Assembly: GCF_000526715.1 (NCBI RefSeq)
Contig: NZ_JAGP01000001.1
Span: 1,426,001 to 1,490,000 of the forward strand
Reading direction: 5' to 3'
From: Hydrogenovibrio kuenenii DSM 12350
GTDB taxonomy: Bacteria > Pseudomonadota > Gammaproteobacteria > Thiomicrospirales > Thiomicrospiraceae
Length of the DNA stretch: 64,000 bases
Of the stretch, positions 32,201 to 41,570 are shown piece after piece; positions within the stretch are counted from its first letter, which is position 1, and each line of letters starts with the position of its first letter. The position numbers were made by a program, and so were the translations under genes. A model generated the notes under the pieces. The model did no database searches and was not told where the DNA came from. It saw only the letters and a program-made list of their open reading frames with translations.

Positions 32201-35032
32201 TCAGTCCACCAACTCGGTGACTTGAGTCAAAATTTCTTGTAGTTCCGGTACGCAACTGCCGCAATTGGTACCCGCTTTAAGTGCCTGACCAATGGCTTCC
32301 ACCGATGTCAGGTTATTGGTTTGAATCGCCTCGACAATGGTATTGAAGCCGACACTGAAACAAGAACAAATCATCTTGCCGACATCCTTGGCGCCACTTG
32401 CTTTGCCTGCCAACAAACTACGTCTTTCCATACCAAGCACTTCATTTTGGTCAAACATCATGCCCAACCAATCACGGCTTAATAAAGGCCAGGGCTTGCC
32501 ATCCATTGCCGTTTTGTCTTCTGGCGTTGGCGCAATAAACATCACAGCCTGTAAGCGATTGTCGGACAGACATGCCAAACGGATTTGCTTGCGGTTTGCA
32601 TCTTCATATTCCATCCAGTCCAAATCGTTTGTTTGCTTATCGCTGCTGAGTTCGGATTGCATCAACAGTGTTTGAAACGCCTGTAAATTATTTTGAAGCC
32701 CAAAACTGCCCGCCAATTCATAGCGAAAAAAACCTTGCCCCTTAATTTTCACCCAATAAAGCTCATCGGTGGTTTGGGTTCCAGCCATCAGCTGTGAACT
32801 GACTTGCGACATATCCAATGCCGTGCGGCTCAAAACCACTGCTTGCCAGCGCGACTCAAACGCTTCCACCTTCACCACCGAATGTTTGGACTCAGGCTGA
32901 CCTGAAAAAGGGTCAACATTTGGCGCAACCAAAATATCGACTTTACCGTGGCTGGTGTATTGATTCGTCCAGTGCATTGGCGCAAAGACTTCTTTTCGTC
33001 TTTGTGCGTCCGTTATTTCGACACGACCGATAAACACACCCAGTTCATTTGAAACCCTAACCAGTCCACCTGTTTGCAAACCAAGCGCTTCGGCATCTGC
33101 GGGGTGTAAAGACAAATAGGGTTCGTCACGGTGCGCCATCAATTTACCGGTCTTGGCGGTACGCGTCATGGTGTGCCATTGGTCACGGATTCGCCCCGTG
33201 TTAAAAACAAAAGGTTTCTCTGTCGTCGGCTGAGTTTTAGGCGGCATTGGCGTTATCGGAATAAATCGCGCTTTTCGATTTGGGGTAAAAAACAGCCCGT
33301 CCTCAAACATTCTTTTGGTGCCTTGAGGGTTGCCTTGCGCATCTTTCATTACCACAGGCCATTGAATAGGTTTCAGATTAAGGTAATCCTGCTCGGCCAA
33401 CCCTATCAATGCAGATAAGTTAAAATCACGTAATGCTTGGTCAGGACTTGTACCATTTTCAAAAGCCGATAAACGCGCATGCTCATCAAAAATTTCTGCT
33501 ACAGAGGCATAATCGAATGCTGACGCAAACCCCATTCGTTTCGCCACTTCACAAATCAGCCACCAGTCCGCTCTTGCCATTTCTGGTCCTTGCATGAATT
33601 GTCGTTGAAGCGAAATCGTACGATCGGAATTGGTAACCGAACCGGTCGTTTCCCCCCAAGTGAGCGCAGGCAGCAAAATATCCGCAACCTCGGTGGTATC
33701 GGTACTTTGCATACAGTCAGAAACCACCACACATTCACACGCCTGTAGCGCAGCTTTGACCGCATCGGCATCAGGCATGGAAACCGCAGGATTGGTGTTC
33801 ATAATCCAAATCGCTTTGATCTTGCCGTCTGCAACATCTTGAAACATATCAACTGCTTTCAAGCCTTCATGCTGAGCCATGTTTGATGCCTGCCAAAAGC
33901 GCTTAACCCGTTCGATATTCTCAGGCTGCGTAAAATCCATGTGCGCTGCCAACTGATTTGCCAGGCCGCCGACTTCACGCCCTCCCATCGCATTGGGTTG
34001 CCCGGTGATGGAAAAAGGACCTGCACCTTCATAACCGATTTTGCCTCCGGCCAAATGGCAGTTGATAATTGCATTGGATTTATCCACACCGCTGCTAGAT
34101 TGATTCACCCCTTGCGAATAGAGCGTCACCACTTTAGCTTGCTCTGCAAACCAGGCAAACCATTGTGCTAAATCGTCTTCGCTCACATCACATTGTTCAG
34201 CGACAGACTTGATGCTGTTTTGCCCGTCTGTCGCAGCCAAAGCATCCTCGAACCCTTCGGTAAACTGTTCGATATAGTCAGAATCCATCGCGTTGTTTGA
34301 GACCAAATGCTTCAACAAGCCATTAAACAAAGCCGCATCCATACCTGGACGCAATGCCAAATGAATATCGGCAAGATCGCAGGTTGCTGTGCGTCGTGGG
34401 TCAATGACCACCACTTTCATATTTGGACGCGCTTTTTTTGCCGCAGCTATGCGCTGATAGACAATCGGGTGTGCCCAAGCGGCATTGGAGCCGACCAACG
34501 TAATCAAATCGGCTTGTTCTAAGTCCTCATAGCTGCAAGGCACGGTATCTGAACCGAACGCGCGCTTGTAACCCACCACCGCAGAAGCCATACACAAACG
34601 TGAGTTGGTATCGATATTCGCTGTGCCGATAAACCCTTTGATCAACTTGTTGGCAACATAGTAGTCTTCGGTCAACAACTGCCCTGAAACATAAAACGCC
34701 ACGCTATCCGGCCCATGTTCGGCAATCGTTTGCTGAAAACGTTGCGCGACTTCTGTCAGCGCTGTTTCCCAATCCACCTGCTCACCGTTGATTTGTGGTG
34801 CCAACATCCTGCCCTCAAAATCAAGTGTCTCTCCGGTAGCCGAGCCTTTTACACACAGGCGCCCAAAGTTAGCCGGATGTGACTTATCACCGGCAACTTT
34901 CACTCTTACTTGTGCCGCACTATCACCATTGCTAGGCGTCACATCGATACCGCAACCCACACCACAATAGGGGCAAGTTGTTTTAACTGTGCTAGGTTGA
35001 TTCACCTGTTCAATTGCTTGTCTGAGTGACAT
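32201..35032 (-). CDS. nasA: Assimilatory nitrate reductase catalytic subunit NasA
   Basis: Cytoplasmic molybdenum enzyme that reduces nitrate to nitrite. No signal peptide. The N-terminal [4Fe-4S] motif is CPYCGVGCG ... RLCVKG. The molybdopterin domains follow (VTLYSQGVNQSSSGVDKSNAIINCHLAGGKIG, MGGREVGGLANQL). The C-terminal dinucleotide-binding domain has FVFNTGRIRDQWHTMTRTAKTG near residue 625. The extreme C-terminus carries a BFD-like [2Fe-2S] domain (MICSCFSVGFNTI ... GTNCGSCVPEL), as in Klebsiella NasA. Length is 943 residues. An attenuator lies in its 240-base upstream gap. Confidence 0.96.
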   Translation of the reverse strand: MSLRQAIEQVNQPSTVKTTCPYCGVGCGIDVTPSNGDSAAQVRVKVAGDKSHPANFGRLCVKGSATGETLDFEGRMLAPQINGEQVDWETALTEVAQRFQQTIAEHGPDSVAFYVSGQLLTEDYYVANKLIKGFIGTANIDTNSRLCMASAVVGYKRAFGSDTVPCSYEDLEQADLITLVGSNAAWAHPIVYQRIAAAKKARPNMKVVVIDPRRTATCDLADIHLALRPGMDAALFNGLLKHLVSNNAMDSDYIEQFTEGFEDALAATDGQNSIKSVAEQCDVSEDDLAQWFAWFAEQAKVVTLYSQGVNQSSSGVDKSNAIINCHLAGGKIGYEGAGPFSITGQPNAMGGREVGGLANQLAAHMDFTQPENIERVKRFWQASNMAQHEGLKAVDMFQDVADGKIKAIWIMNTNPAVSMPDADAVKAALQACECVVVSDCMQSTDTTEVADILLPALTWGETTGSVTNSDRTISLQRQFMQGPEMARADWWLICEVAKRMGFASAFDYASVAEIFDEHARLSAFENGTSPDQALRDFNLSALIGLAEQDYLNLKPIQWPVVMKDAQGNPQGTKRMFEDGLFFTPNRKARFIPITPMPPKTQPTTEKPFVFNTGRIRDQWHTMTRTAKTGKLMAHRDEPYLSLHPADAEALGLQTGGLVRVSNELGVFIGRVEITDAQRRKEVFAPMHWTNQYTSHGKVDILVAPNVDPFSGQPESKHSVVKVEAFESRWQAVVLSRTALDMSQVSSQLMAGTQTTDELYWVKIKGQGFFRYELAGSFGLQNNLQAFQTLLMQSELSSDKQTNDLDWMEYEDANRKQIRLACLSDNRLQAVMFIAPTPEDKTAMDGKPWPLLSRDWLGMMFDQNEVLGMERRSLLAGKASGAKDVGKMICSCFSVGFNTIVEAIQTNNLTSVEAIGQALKAGTNCGSCVPELQEILTQVTELVD

Positions 35033-35062
35033 ACTTTGTCCTTTTACAGCGCCTTAAAACGC

Positions 35063-35106
35063 AAAAAGGCCCACCTAGCCTTACGACTAAGTGAGCCTCA
35101 TAACTC
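35063..35106 (-). promoter_or_regulatory. NasT-type attenuator in front of nasA
   Basis: Minus strand: GAGT-TATGAG-GCTC (35106-35093) can form a 4-base hexaloop hairpin, and its GCTCAC side is also the 5' arm of a terminator (AGGCTCACTTAG pairing CTAGGTGGGCCT, then five T). Same plan as the nrtA, FNT and chemoreceptor leaders. The two pairings are mutually exclusive, as needed for ANTAR antitermination. The rest of the gap to nirD shows no gene. Confidence 0.7.
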
Positions 35107-35274
35107 TTAACTTAAACTTTCTACTAATAGAGCTGGTTTTATTCCAACACTGGAAATTCCTATTTATTTCAATTAAATAGGTTATTTTTCAGCCCAAAAA
35201 ACAGTCTCTTAGTGAACACAAAAATTCACCAAAATACAGCTTTTGCACCAAGTCAGCACCATTTTGGAAACACC

Positions 35275-35598
35275 CTAATCAAGTGCCACTTCAACCTTTT
35301 CACCGACAACGCGTGCTGGATATACCGGCAGAGAAATACCCTCTTTATCCAAACAGTCTCCGCTAATCAAGCTGTAATGCTCTTTATACAATGGAGAGGC
35401 AACCGTCAATACTCCCTGTCTGTCTCCAGTCATGCCTCGCGACATCACATTCGCCTTTCCTATTGGATCGAAGTTATCCGTGGCATACACCTGTCCGTCA
35501 ATATAAAACAATGCGATTTGCTTGTTATTGACCAAAGCAGCGACCCCAGCATCTTTGACAAGATCACTCACTAAACACACCTGTAAAAACTCACTCAT
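35275..35598 (-). CDS. nirD: Nitrite reductase [NAD(P)H] small subunit NirD
   Basis: Rieske-fold partner of NirB, 107 residues. ALVNNKQIALFYIDGQVYATDNFDPIGKANVMSRGMTGDRQG matches NirD; the Rieske Cys/His iron ligands are absent, as usual in this family. It is separated from nirB by 70 bases containing a 41-base perfect palindrome, and from nasA by an attenuator. It should form the cytoplasmic NirBD complex. Confidence 0.93.
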   Translation of the reverse strand: MSEFLQVCLVSDLVKDAGVAALVNNKQIALFYIDGQVYATDNFDPIGKANVMSRGMTGDRQGVLTVASPLYKEHYSLISGDCLDKEGISLPVYPARVVGEKVEVALD

Positions 35599-35622
35599 TG
35601 TCTTTTCCTACATTTAATTCCT

Positions 35623-35663
35623 TACCCAGCCTGGCAGATTTTTAAAATCTGCCAGGCTGGGTA
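35623..35663. repeat. Perfect head-to-head palindrome of the dispersed repeat
   Basis: Two copies in opposite orientation, 20-base arms around one T, fully complementary (arms read TACCCAGCCTGGCAGATTTT and its reverse). It lies between the nirB stop and the nirD start, so the operon transcript would contain a very stable hairpin, perhaps limiting nirD and nasA expression or protecting nirB mRNA. Confidence 0.85.
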
Positions 35664-35668
35664 TCACG

Positions 35669-38251
35669 TTAAACCAGTTCTTTAACCTCTACAGCTATGC
35701 CGCTAAGTTTTTCAGACTCATTCGCAGGGCGAACCTGCCCACGTTCCAATACAAATAACTGCTCTGCTTTCTCTTCACTGTTGACGAAAGAACGGAAGCG
35801 TTTGCGATACTCATCCGACTCAATGGCACGTTTCCAGTCACACTCATAGGTATCTCTAATGCCTGCCATTTGCGCTTCCAAGGCATCGCCAATACCCAAC
35901 GAGTCTTCTATCACGATTTGACGCAAGTAATCCAAACCACCTTCCAGGTTTTCCATCCAGACAGAGGTACGTTGCAGTTTGTCCGCAGTTTTGACGTAGA
36001 ACATCAACAAACGGTCGACATACTTAAAGACTTGATCTTTGGTCAAATCGGTAGCAAGCAAATCCGCATGGCGAGGTTTCATGCCACCGTTACCACACAC
36101 ATAAAGGTTCCAACCATTTTCGGTGGCAATTACGCCTATGTCTTTCGCTTGCGCCTCGGCGCACTCGCGCGTACAACCTGAAACGCCCATTTTGATTTTG
36201 TGCGGTGAGCGTAATCCCTTGTATCGGTTTTCCATATCAATCGCCATGGTGACAGAATCATCCACACCGAAACGACACCAAGTCGAACCGACACAGGACT
36301 TCACCGTACGCAAGGCTTTTGCATAGGCTTGCCCAGACTCAAACCCTGCATCAATCAGGGTTTTCCAAATATCCGGTAAATCATTCATCTGCGCACCGAA
36401 CAACACGATGCGTTGACCACCGTTGACCTTGGTGTAAAGCTTGTATTGCTTCGCAACTTCTCCCAAGACAATCAACTTGTCCGGTGTGATTTCCCCACCC
36501 GGCACACGAGGAATAACGGAATAGGTGCCGTCTTTCTGCATATTGCCCAGATAGTTGTCATTGGTGTCTTGCAAAGGAATCTTGTCAGACTCCAACGCGT
36601 AGCTATTCCATAAAGAAGCGAAAACACTACCGGCTGCCTGTTTACAAACGGCACAACCATGACCTTTGCCATGCTTAGCCAACAAGGTATCGAAACTATG
36701 GATTTCTTCGACCTGACACAAGTGGTAAAGTTCCTGACGGGTAAAAGAGAAATGTTCACAGATGTCAGTATTGACCTCAACACCACGCTTGATCAGCTCA
36801 CTATTCAAAACATTCGTCACCAATTGCGTACAGCCACCGCATCCGGTACAGGCTTGCGTTTCCGACTTAATATCTGCCAAGGTCTGGCATCCGGCATCAA
36901 CCGCCTGAATCACATCGCCTTTGCTGACATCGTAACAAGAGCATAATTGAGCGGTATCCGGCAAGGCATCAGGGCCGAACAATTCAGAGGCGCTGCCATC
37001 TCGATTCGGTAGAATCAAAGCATCAGGATGTTCCGGCAACGTCATATCATTCAACATCAATTGCAGCAGATTACCGAAGTCGTCGGCATCGCCTACCAAG
37101 ACTGCACCCAATAGTTTTTTGCCATCGGGCGAGACAACGATTTTCTTGTAGATTTCTTCAGGGCCGTTTTCATAAACGTAAGACAAAGCGTTTTCATCAT
37201 TGCCATGTGGGTCGCCAATCGAGGCGACATCCACGCCCATTAATTTCAATTTGGTGCTCATGTCAGCACCCGTAAAGGCATTTTGTTTGAGGTTCAATTG
37301 GTCGACCACCACTTGCGCCATGGCATAGCCCGGTGCCACCAATCCGTAAATCATGCCTTCATGCAACGCACACTCACCGATTGCATAAATCAACGGGTCA
37401 GACGTCTGGCAAAGGTCATTGATGACAATCCCACCACGCGCGCCCATTTCCAAGCCACATTGCTGCGCCAATTCATCACGCGGACGAATTCCAGCAGAAA
37501 ACAAGACAATGTCCGTTTCTAAAGATTCGCCATCGGCAAACTCCATGCGATTGAGATGTGTGTCGCCTTGGACAATACGCTGTGTTGCCTTATGCGTGTG
37601 CACCTTAACGCCAAGATTCTCTATCTTTCTTTTCAAAAGTGCGGCACCGCCTTCGTCCAATTGCACCGGCATCAATCGTGGCGCAAATTCGACGACGTGG
37701 GTTTGCAACCCTAAATCTTTAAGTGCCTTGGCCGCTTCCAAGCCAAGCAAGCCACCACCAACCACCACGCCTGAACGGCTATTGGCCGCCATTGACTGAA
37801 TCGCGTCTAAATCTTCAATGGTTCGATAGACTAAGCAGCCGTCGCGATCATTGCCTTCCATCGGTGGCACAAACGGATAGGAACCCGTTGCCAACACCAA
37901 GCGATCATAAGACAAGGTTTCCCCTTTTTCCGACGTGACCGTTTGATTTGCTCGGTCAATGCTAACCACTTTATCGCCCAGAATGATGCGCACACCGTTG
38001 TCTTCATAAAACCCTGGCGGCACTAAACACAAGTCTTCGGCCGTTTTGCCTGAAAAGTAGGAAGACAAATACACACGGTCATAGGCCAAACGGCTTTCTT
38101 CGCCAAAAACAGTGACATCATAACTCTGGTAAGCTTCACTCTTGACCAGTTTCTCAATAAAACTATGTCCAACCATGCCGTTACCAACCACAATAACCTT
38201 GGGTTTGTGAGCATTCATTTTATCTGCGTCCATTTGACTGTCCTCATTCAT
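35669..38251 (-). CDS. nirB: Nitrite reductase [NAD(P)H] large subunit NirB
   Basis: Six-electron reduction of nitrite to ammonium in the cytoplasm. The N-terminal FAD/NAD(P)H half has VIVVGNGMVGHSFIEKL and GVVVGGGLLGLEAAKALKDLG. A BFD-like [2Fe-2S] domain follows (CSCYDVSKGDVI ... CTGCGGC). The C-terminal siroheme/[4Fe-4S] half has CVGSTWCRFGV and SGCTRECAEAQAKDIGVI. Length is 860 residues. The frame from 38251 overlaps the upstream oxidoreductase by eight bases; an in-frame ATG at 38233 is also possible. Confidence 0.97.
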   Translation of the reverse strand: MNEDSQMDADKMNAHKPKVIVVGNGMVGHSFIEKLVKSEAYQSYDVTVFGEESRLAYDRVYLSSYFSGKTAEDLCLVPPGFYEDNGVRIILGDKVVSIDRANQTVTSEKGETLSYDRLVLATGSYPFVPPMEGNDRDGCLVYRTIEDLDAIQSMAANSRSGVVVGGGLLGLEAAKALKDLGLQTHVVEFAPRLMPVQLDEGGAALLKRKIENLGVKVHTHKATQRIVQGDTHLNRMEFADGESLETDIVLFSAGIRPRDELAQQCGLEMGARGGIVINDLCQTSDPLIYAIGECALHEGMIYGLVAPGYAMAQVVVDQLNLKQNAFTGADMSTKLKLMGVDVASIGDPHGNDENALSYVYENGPEEIYKKIVVSPDGKKLLGAVLVGDADDFGNLLQLMLNDMTLPEHPDALILPNRDGSASELFGPDALPDTAQLCSCYDVSKGDVIQAVDAGCQTLADIKSETQACTGCGGCTQLVTNVLNSELIKRGVEVNTDICEHFSFTRQELYHLCQVEEIHSFDTLLAKHGKGHGCAVCKQAAGSVFASLWNSYALESDKIPLQDTNDNYLGNMQKDGTYSVIPRVPGGEITPDKLIVLGEVAKQYKLYTKVNGGQRIVLFGAQMNDLPDIWKTLIDAGFESGQAYAKALRTVKSCVGSTWCRFGVDDSVTMAIDMENRYKGLRSPHKIKMGVSGCTRECAEAQAKDIGVIATENGWNLYVCGNGGMKPRHADLLATDLTKDQVFKYVDRLLMFYVKTADKLQRTSVWMENLEGGLDYLRQIVIEDSLGIGDALEAQMAGIRDTYECDWKRAIESDEYRKRFRSFVNSEEKAEQLFVLERGQVRPANESEKLSGIAVEVKELV

Positions 38252-39509
38252 AGCCCTGACCGAAAATCAGGGTATCTCTTAAATTGCTAATATCCACTTG
38301 GGCTTTAAGTTTGTCGAATAACCAGTTGGCGTCGGTGACATCACCAAATAGCAACGCCCCAATCAGCTTGTTGTTCTGCAACACCAGTTTTCGGTAGATT
38401 TGCTGCGCCCTATCTCGAAAAACGATAATTTCTTTTTCGCCTTCTCGGCTTGGCTCAGGGCTTCCCTTAAAATCACCAGCCGAAAACAGGTTGATGCCTG
38501 TCACTTTCAACATGGTTGATGTCAGAGAACCTTGATAATCTGAATCGAACCCCATCAGCACTTTGGCAAGCACCTGAGCTTGTTCATAAAGCGGTGCAAC
38601 CAATCCGTAGGTTTCTCCTCGGTGTTCCGTGCACTCTCCTAACGCATAGACATTAGGATTCGAAGTCTGTAATTGATCGTTGACGAGAATCCCTCTGTTT
38701 ACGTCCAATCCTGCATCGCTGCCTAATTGGGTATTAGGGCGAATGCCCACCGACATCACCACCAAATCCGCGGGGATTTGAGTGCCATCATCAAATCGAA
38801 TGGCCTCAACTTGATCTTGCCCAACAATAGCGACCGTATTCACCCCCATCTTGAAACGCATGGCAGGTATTTCATCATTACCAGCTTCCAATTTGCGCTT
38901 CAGCAACTGCCCTGCTTCTTCGTCCATCTGCATGTTCATCAGCACATTACTACGATGTACTACCGTGACTTTCATGCCGCGTTTCAACAGTCCATAGGCG
39001 GCTTCCAACCCTAATAAACCACCTCCTATCACCACGGCCTGCTGCTGTGTTTTGGCCGCAGAAATCATCGTTTCCACATCTCGCGTATCGCGAAAACTCA
39101 CCACGCCAGGTAAATCCCCTCCAGGAATCGGCAAGATGAATGGTTTTGACCCTGTGGCAATCACAAGCTTGTCGTAAAAATAGGTTTCACCGCAAAAAGT
39201 AGTTAAGCGTTTCGCTTTCACATCAATGCTAGAAATCTGCTTCCCAATATGAATATGAATGCCATGCCGTTCAAACCAAGCTTCATCATGAGTCATGATA
39301 TCGGACAACGTTTTTTCACCTGCCAACACGGGTGACAACATAATGCGGTTATAACCACCGACTGGCTCTTGATTAAACACTTCAATTTCATAGGCTGGTG
39401 CATCAGGAAAGCGTCCATCGATGGATGCCTCCTGTTCCAACTTGAGTAGGTGTTCAAGGAAACGCGTTCCCGCCATACCTGCTCCGATTAAAATTAATTT
39501 CTGTGTCAT
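38244..39509 (-). CDS. nasC: NAD(P)H/FAD reductase, likely electron donor to NasA
   Basis: Homologous to the N-terminal half of NirB but ends there, without the BFD and siroheme parts (421 residues). FAD motif: LILIGAGMAGTRFLEHLL; NAD(P)H motif: QAVVIGGGLLGLEAAYGLLKRG; FAD-closing motif: NPNVYALGECTEHRG. In Klebsiella, NasC is the reductase for NasA; here the enzyme probably plays that role. Its 8-base overlap with nirB supports co-translation. The name is by analogy, so the symbol is tentative. Confidence 0.8.
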   Translation of the reverse strand: MTQKLILIGAGMAGTRFLEHLLKLEQEASIDGRFPDAPAYEIEVFNQEPVGGYNRIMLSPVLAGEKTLSDIMTHDEAWFERHGIHIHIGKQISSIDVKAKRLTTFCGETYFYDKLVIATGSKPFILPIPGGDLPGVVSFRDTRDVETMISAAKTQQQAVVIGGGLLGLEAAYGLLKRGMKVTVVHRSNVLMNMQMDEEAGQLLKRKLEAGNDEIPAMRFKMGVNTVAIVGQDQVEAIRFDDGTQIPADLVVMSVGIRPNTQLGSDAGLDVNRGILVNDQLQTSNPNVYALGECTEHRGETYGLVAPLYEQAQVLAKVLMGFDSDYQGSLTSTMLKVTGINLFSAGDFKGSPEPSREGEKEIIVFRDRAQQIYRKLVLQNNKLIGALLFGDVTDANWLFDKLKAQVDISNLRDTLIFGQGYE

Positions 39510-39563
39510 GGTTTTAACCTTAATTTCCCAGCTTTGGTGAACTAAGCTATTGGCACTTTTTTC

Positions 39564-40358
39564 TTAATGCTCTACTTTGCGTTGTTTTTCATACAAGAAT
39601 CGAAGCACTTCCGAACGATAGTGGTTATATTGAGGATCATCCGCTAAGGCCAAACGATCACGAGGGTGATCCAACTCAACTTTCAAAATCTCACCAATTG
39701 TCGCCGCAGGACCATTGGTCATCATGATGATACGATCAGAGAGTAGAACCGCCTCATCTACATCGTGCGTAATCATAATCACCGTATTATTCAGGTCTTT
39801 CTGAATTTCCATCAAAGAGTCTTGAAGGTGCGCACGAGTTAATGCATCCAAAGCACCGAAGGGCTCATCCATCAGCATGATCTTTGGCTGCATCGCCAAC
39901 GCGCGCGCAATCCCAACACGTTGCTTCATCCCACCAGAAATTTCATCTGGGCGCTTGTGCATCGCATGATCCATATGCACCAACTTCAGGTTATGCTCTA
40001 TCCACTCTTTCTTTTCTGCTGAGCTTTTGCTCCTTTTAAACACTTGATCCACTGCCAATTCAACATTTTCATAAGCCGTTAACCAAGGTAATAAGGAATG
40101 GTTTTGAAACACCACCGCTCTTTCTGGCCCTGGGGAATTCACCTCTTTACCATCCAACAGCACTCCGCCCTCGGTGGCCTCATACAAACCAGCGACAATA
40201 TTCATTACGGTAGATTTACCACAACCTGAGTGACCGATAAGTGAGATAAACTCTCCCTGTTCAATTTTTAGGTTTACGCCTTGCAGGGCTCTAAATGCCC
40301 CTTTAGGCGTGGGAAACTCTATTCCTACATTGGTGAGTTCTAAGTGAACTTCTGACAT
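39564..40358 (-). CDS. nrtC: Nitrate ABC transporter ATPase (NrtD/NasD type)
   Basis: Single-domain ATPase (264 residues) that drives NrtB. Walker A: LIGHSGCGKSTVMN; signature: EISGGMKQRVGIARALAM; Walker B: KIMLMDEPFGALDALTRA; switch His: IMITHDVDEAVLLSDR. These are typical of the nitrate/sulfonate/taurine class. No solute-binding fusion as in cyanobacterial NrtC is present. It follows nrtB after 35 bases. Confidence 0.92.
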   Translation of the reverse strand: MSEVHLELTNVGIEFPTPKGAFRALQGVNLKIEQGEFISLIGHSGCGKSTVMNIVAGLYEATEGGVLLDGKEVNSPGPERAVVFQNHSLLPWLTAYENVELAVDQVFKRSKSSAEKKEWIEHNLKLVHMDHAMHKRPDEISGGMKQRVGIARALAMQPKIMLMDEPFGALDALTRAHLQDSLMEIQKDLNNTVIMITHDVDEAVLLSDRIIMMTNGPAATIGEILKVELDHPRDRLALADDPQYNHYRSEVLRFLYEKQRKVEH

Positions 40359-40393
40359 ATTTTTTCTCCTTTAAACTCAATTCAATTTAGCGC

Positions 40394-41398
40394 TTAGCGA
40401 AGTGCAACCGACTTATCCCACGAGACTGCTCGTTGTAACATCAACATGCCTCTATCAAGAATAAAACCGACAATACCGATGACAATCACTGCCACCATAA
40501 TGCGCCCCAAGGAGTTACTACTGCCATTTTGGAATTCATCCCAAACAAACTTGCCTAGGCCTGGGTTTTGCGCCAACATTTCTGCGGCAATCAATACCAT
40601 CCAAGCAATCCCTAAAGAAATACGTAGCCCAGTAAACATCATAGGAATTGAACAAGGTAAAACGATCTTGCGAACGTGCGTCCACCAACTCAGCTGCAAT
40701 ACCTGACTAACGTTTTTCAAGTCTTGCGTGACTGTTGCCACACCTGCTGCTGTATTGATAATGGTTGGCCATAGACAACAGAGCAAAACGGTAAACATAG
40801 AGTTCAAAAATGCTTTGTCGAACATAGGATCATCGGAAGTATAAACTGCAGATACCACCATCGTTACCAAAGGCAACCATGCCAGCGGAGAGACAGGTTT
40901 AAAAATTTGAATCAATGGGTTCATCGCAGAGTAAGCGTTTGAGCTCAGCCCTATAACAATACCAATTGGAATCGCGATCAACGAGGCCAAAATAAAACCA
41001 CTCATGACCGTAATCAAACTGCGACCGATTTGTTCGAAAAAGGTCGGTGGCCCAACATATTCTCTAATGCGTACTTTGGCATCAGGATTCTTCTCCAAAC
41101 GTTTTTCATTACGAACTTCTTGTCGCTTGTAAAAAGCCTGTTCCTTTTTTGCTGCAACCTTGGCTTCATCTTGCAAAGCTTCGAACTGCTGAAAAGTTTG
41201 AACCGGCCCGGGAAATTGACCTAAAGAGGTGTGAATGTGAGAAGAGGCTCCTTGCCAAATCAACAAGAAAATTAAAATACCGGCGAGAGGCAAACCGATA
41301 CTACGAATCATCGCATTGATTTGTCCCTTGCGATCCTCTCCGATAATGAGCTTGTAAACCGGCTCAATAAAAGACCATTTAAGTGGATTCATATGCAT
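40394..41398 (-). CDS. nrtB: Nitrate ABC transporter permease NrtB
   Basis: Inner-membrane permease, 334 residues, with about six membrane helices. The BPD_transp_1 core has the SPLAWLPLVTMVVSA region and the EAA-like loop LQLSWWTHVRKIVLPCSIPMMFTGLRISLGIAWMVLIAAEML. The extended cytoplasmic segment at about residues 75-115 (KKEQAFYKRQEVRNEKRLEKN), rich in charge, is not usual in short NrtB proteins. Preceded by a structured 172-base gap after nrtA. Confidence 0.92.
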   Translation of the reverse strand: MHMNPLKWSFIEPVYKLIIGEDRKGQINAMIRSIGLPLAGILIFLLIWQGASSHIHTSLGQFPGPVQTFQQFEALQDEAKVAAKKEQAFYKRQEVRNEKRLEKNPDAKVRIREYVGPPTFFEQIGRSLITVMSGFILASLIAIPIGIVIGLSSNAYSAMNPLIQIFKPVSPLAWLPLVTMVVSAVYTSDDPMFDKAFLNSMFTVLLCCLWPTIINTAAGVATVTQDLKNVSQVLQLSWWTHVRKIVLPCSIPMMFTGLRISLGIAWMVLIAAEMLAQNPGLGKFVWDEFQNGSSNSLGRIMVAVIVIGIVGFILDRGMLMLQRAVSWDKSVALR

Positions 41399-41415
41399 TC
41401 ACCTTTGAATAAGTT

Positions 41416-41536
41416 AATAAAAAAGACATTGTTCGGTCTAACACATCAAGAAGATTGTCCGATAGTAGTAGCGAGTCATCGGTTACCTATCTGTTAAGGA
41501 AGCTTAGGTGTTTTCGCAATGCTTCCGAACAATGTC
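41416..41536 (-). promoter_or_regulatory. Structured element between nrtA and nrtB
   Basis: GACATTGTTCGG (41536-41525 on the minus strand) and CCGAACAATGTC (41436-41425) are perfect 12-base complements enclosing 88 bases that hold a further GGAAGC/GCTTCC stem. The distal arm is followed by six T. This could be a partial terminator or processing element that makes more NrtA than NrtB and NrtC. Confidence 0.55.
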
Positions 41537-41570
41537 AAAACTGAGTACCTTGTTAAGTAAAAAATAGAGA

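Noticed and set aside
33131-33418. Plus-strand open frames inside nasA and nirB
   Set aside because: They lie opposite strongly conserved coding sequence, have no ribosome sites and no recognisable products, so they are shadow frames.
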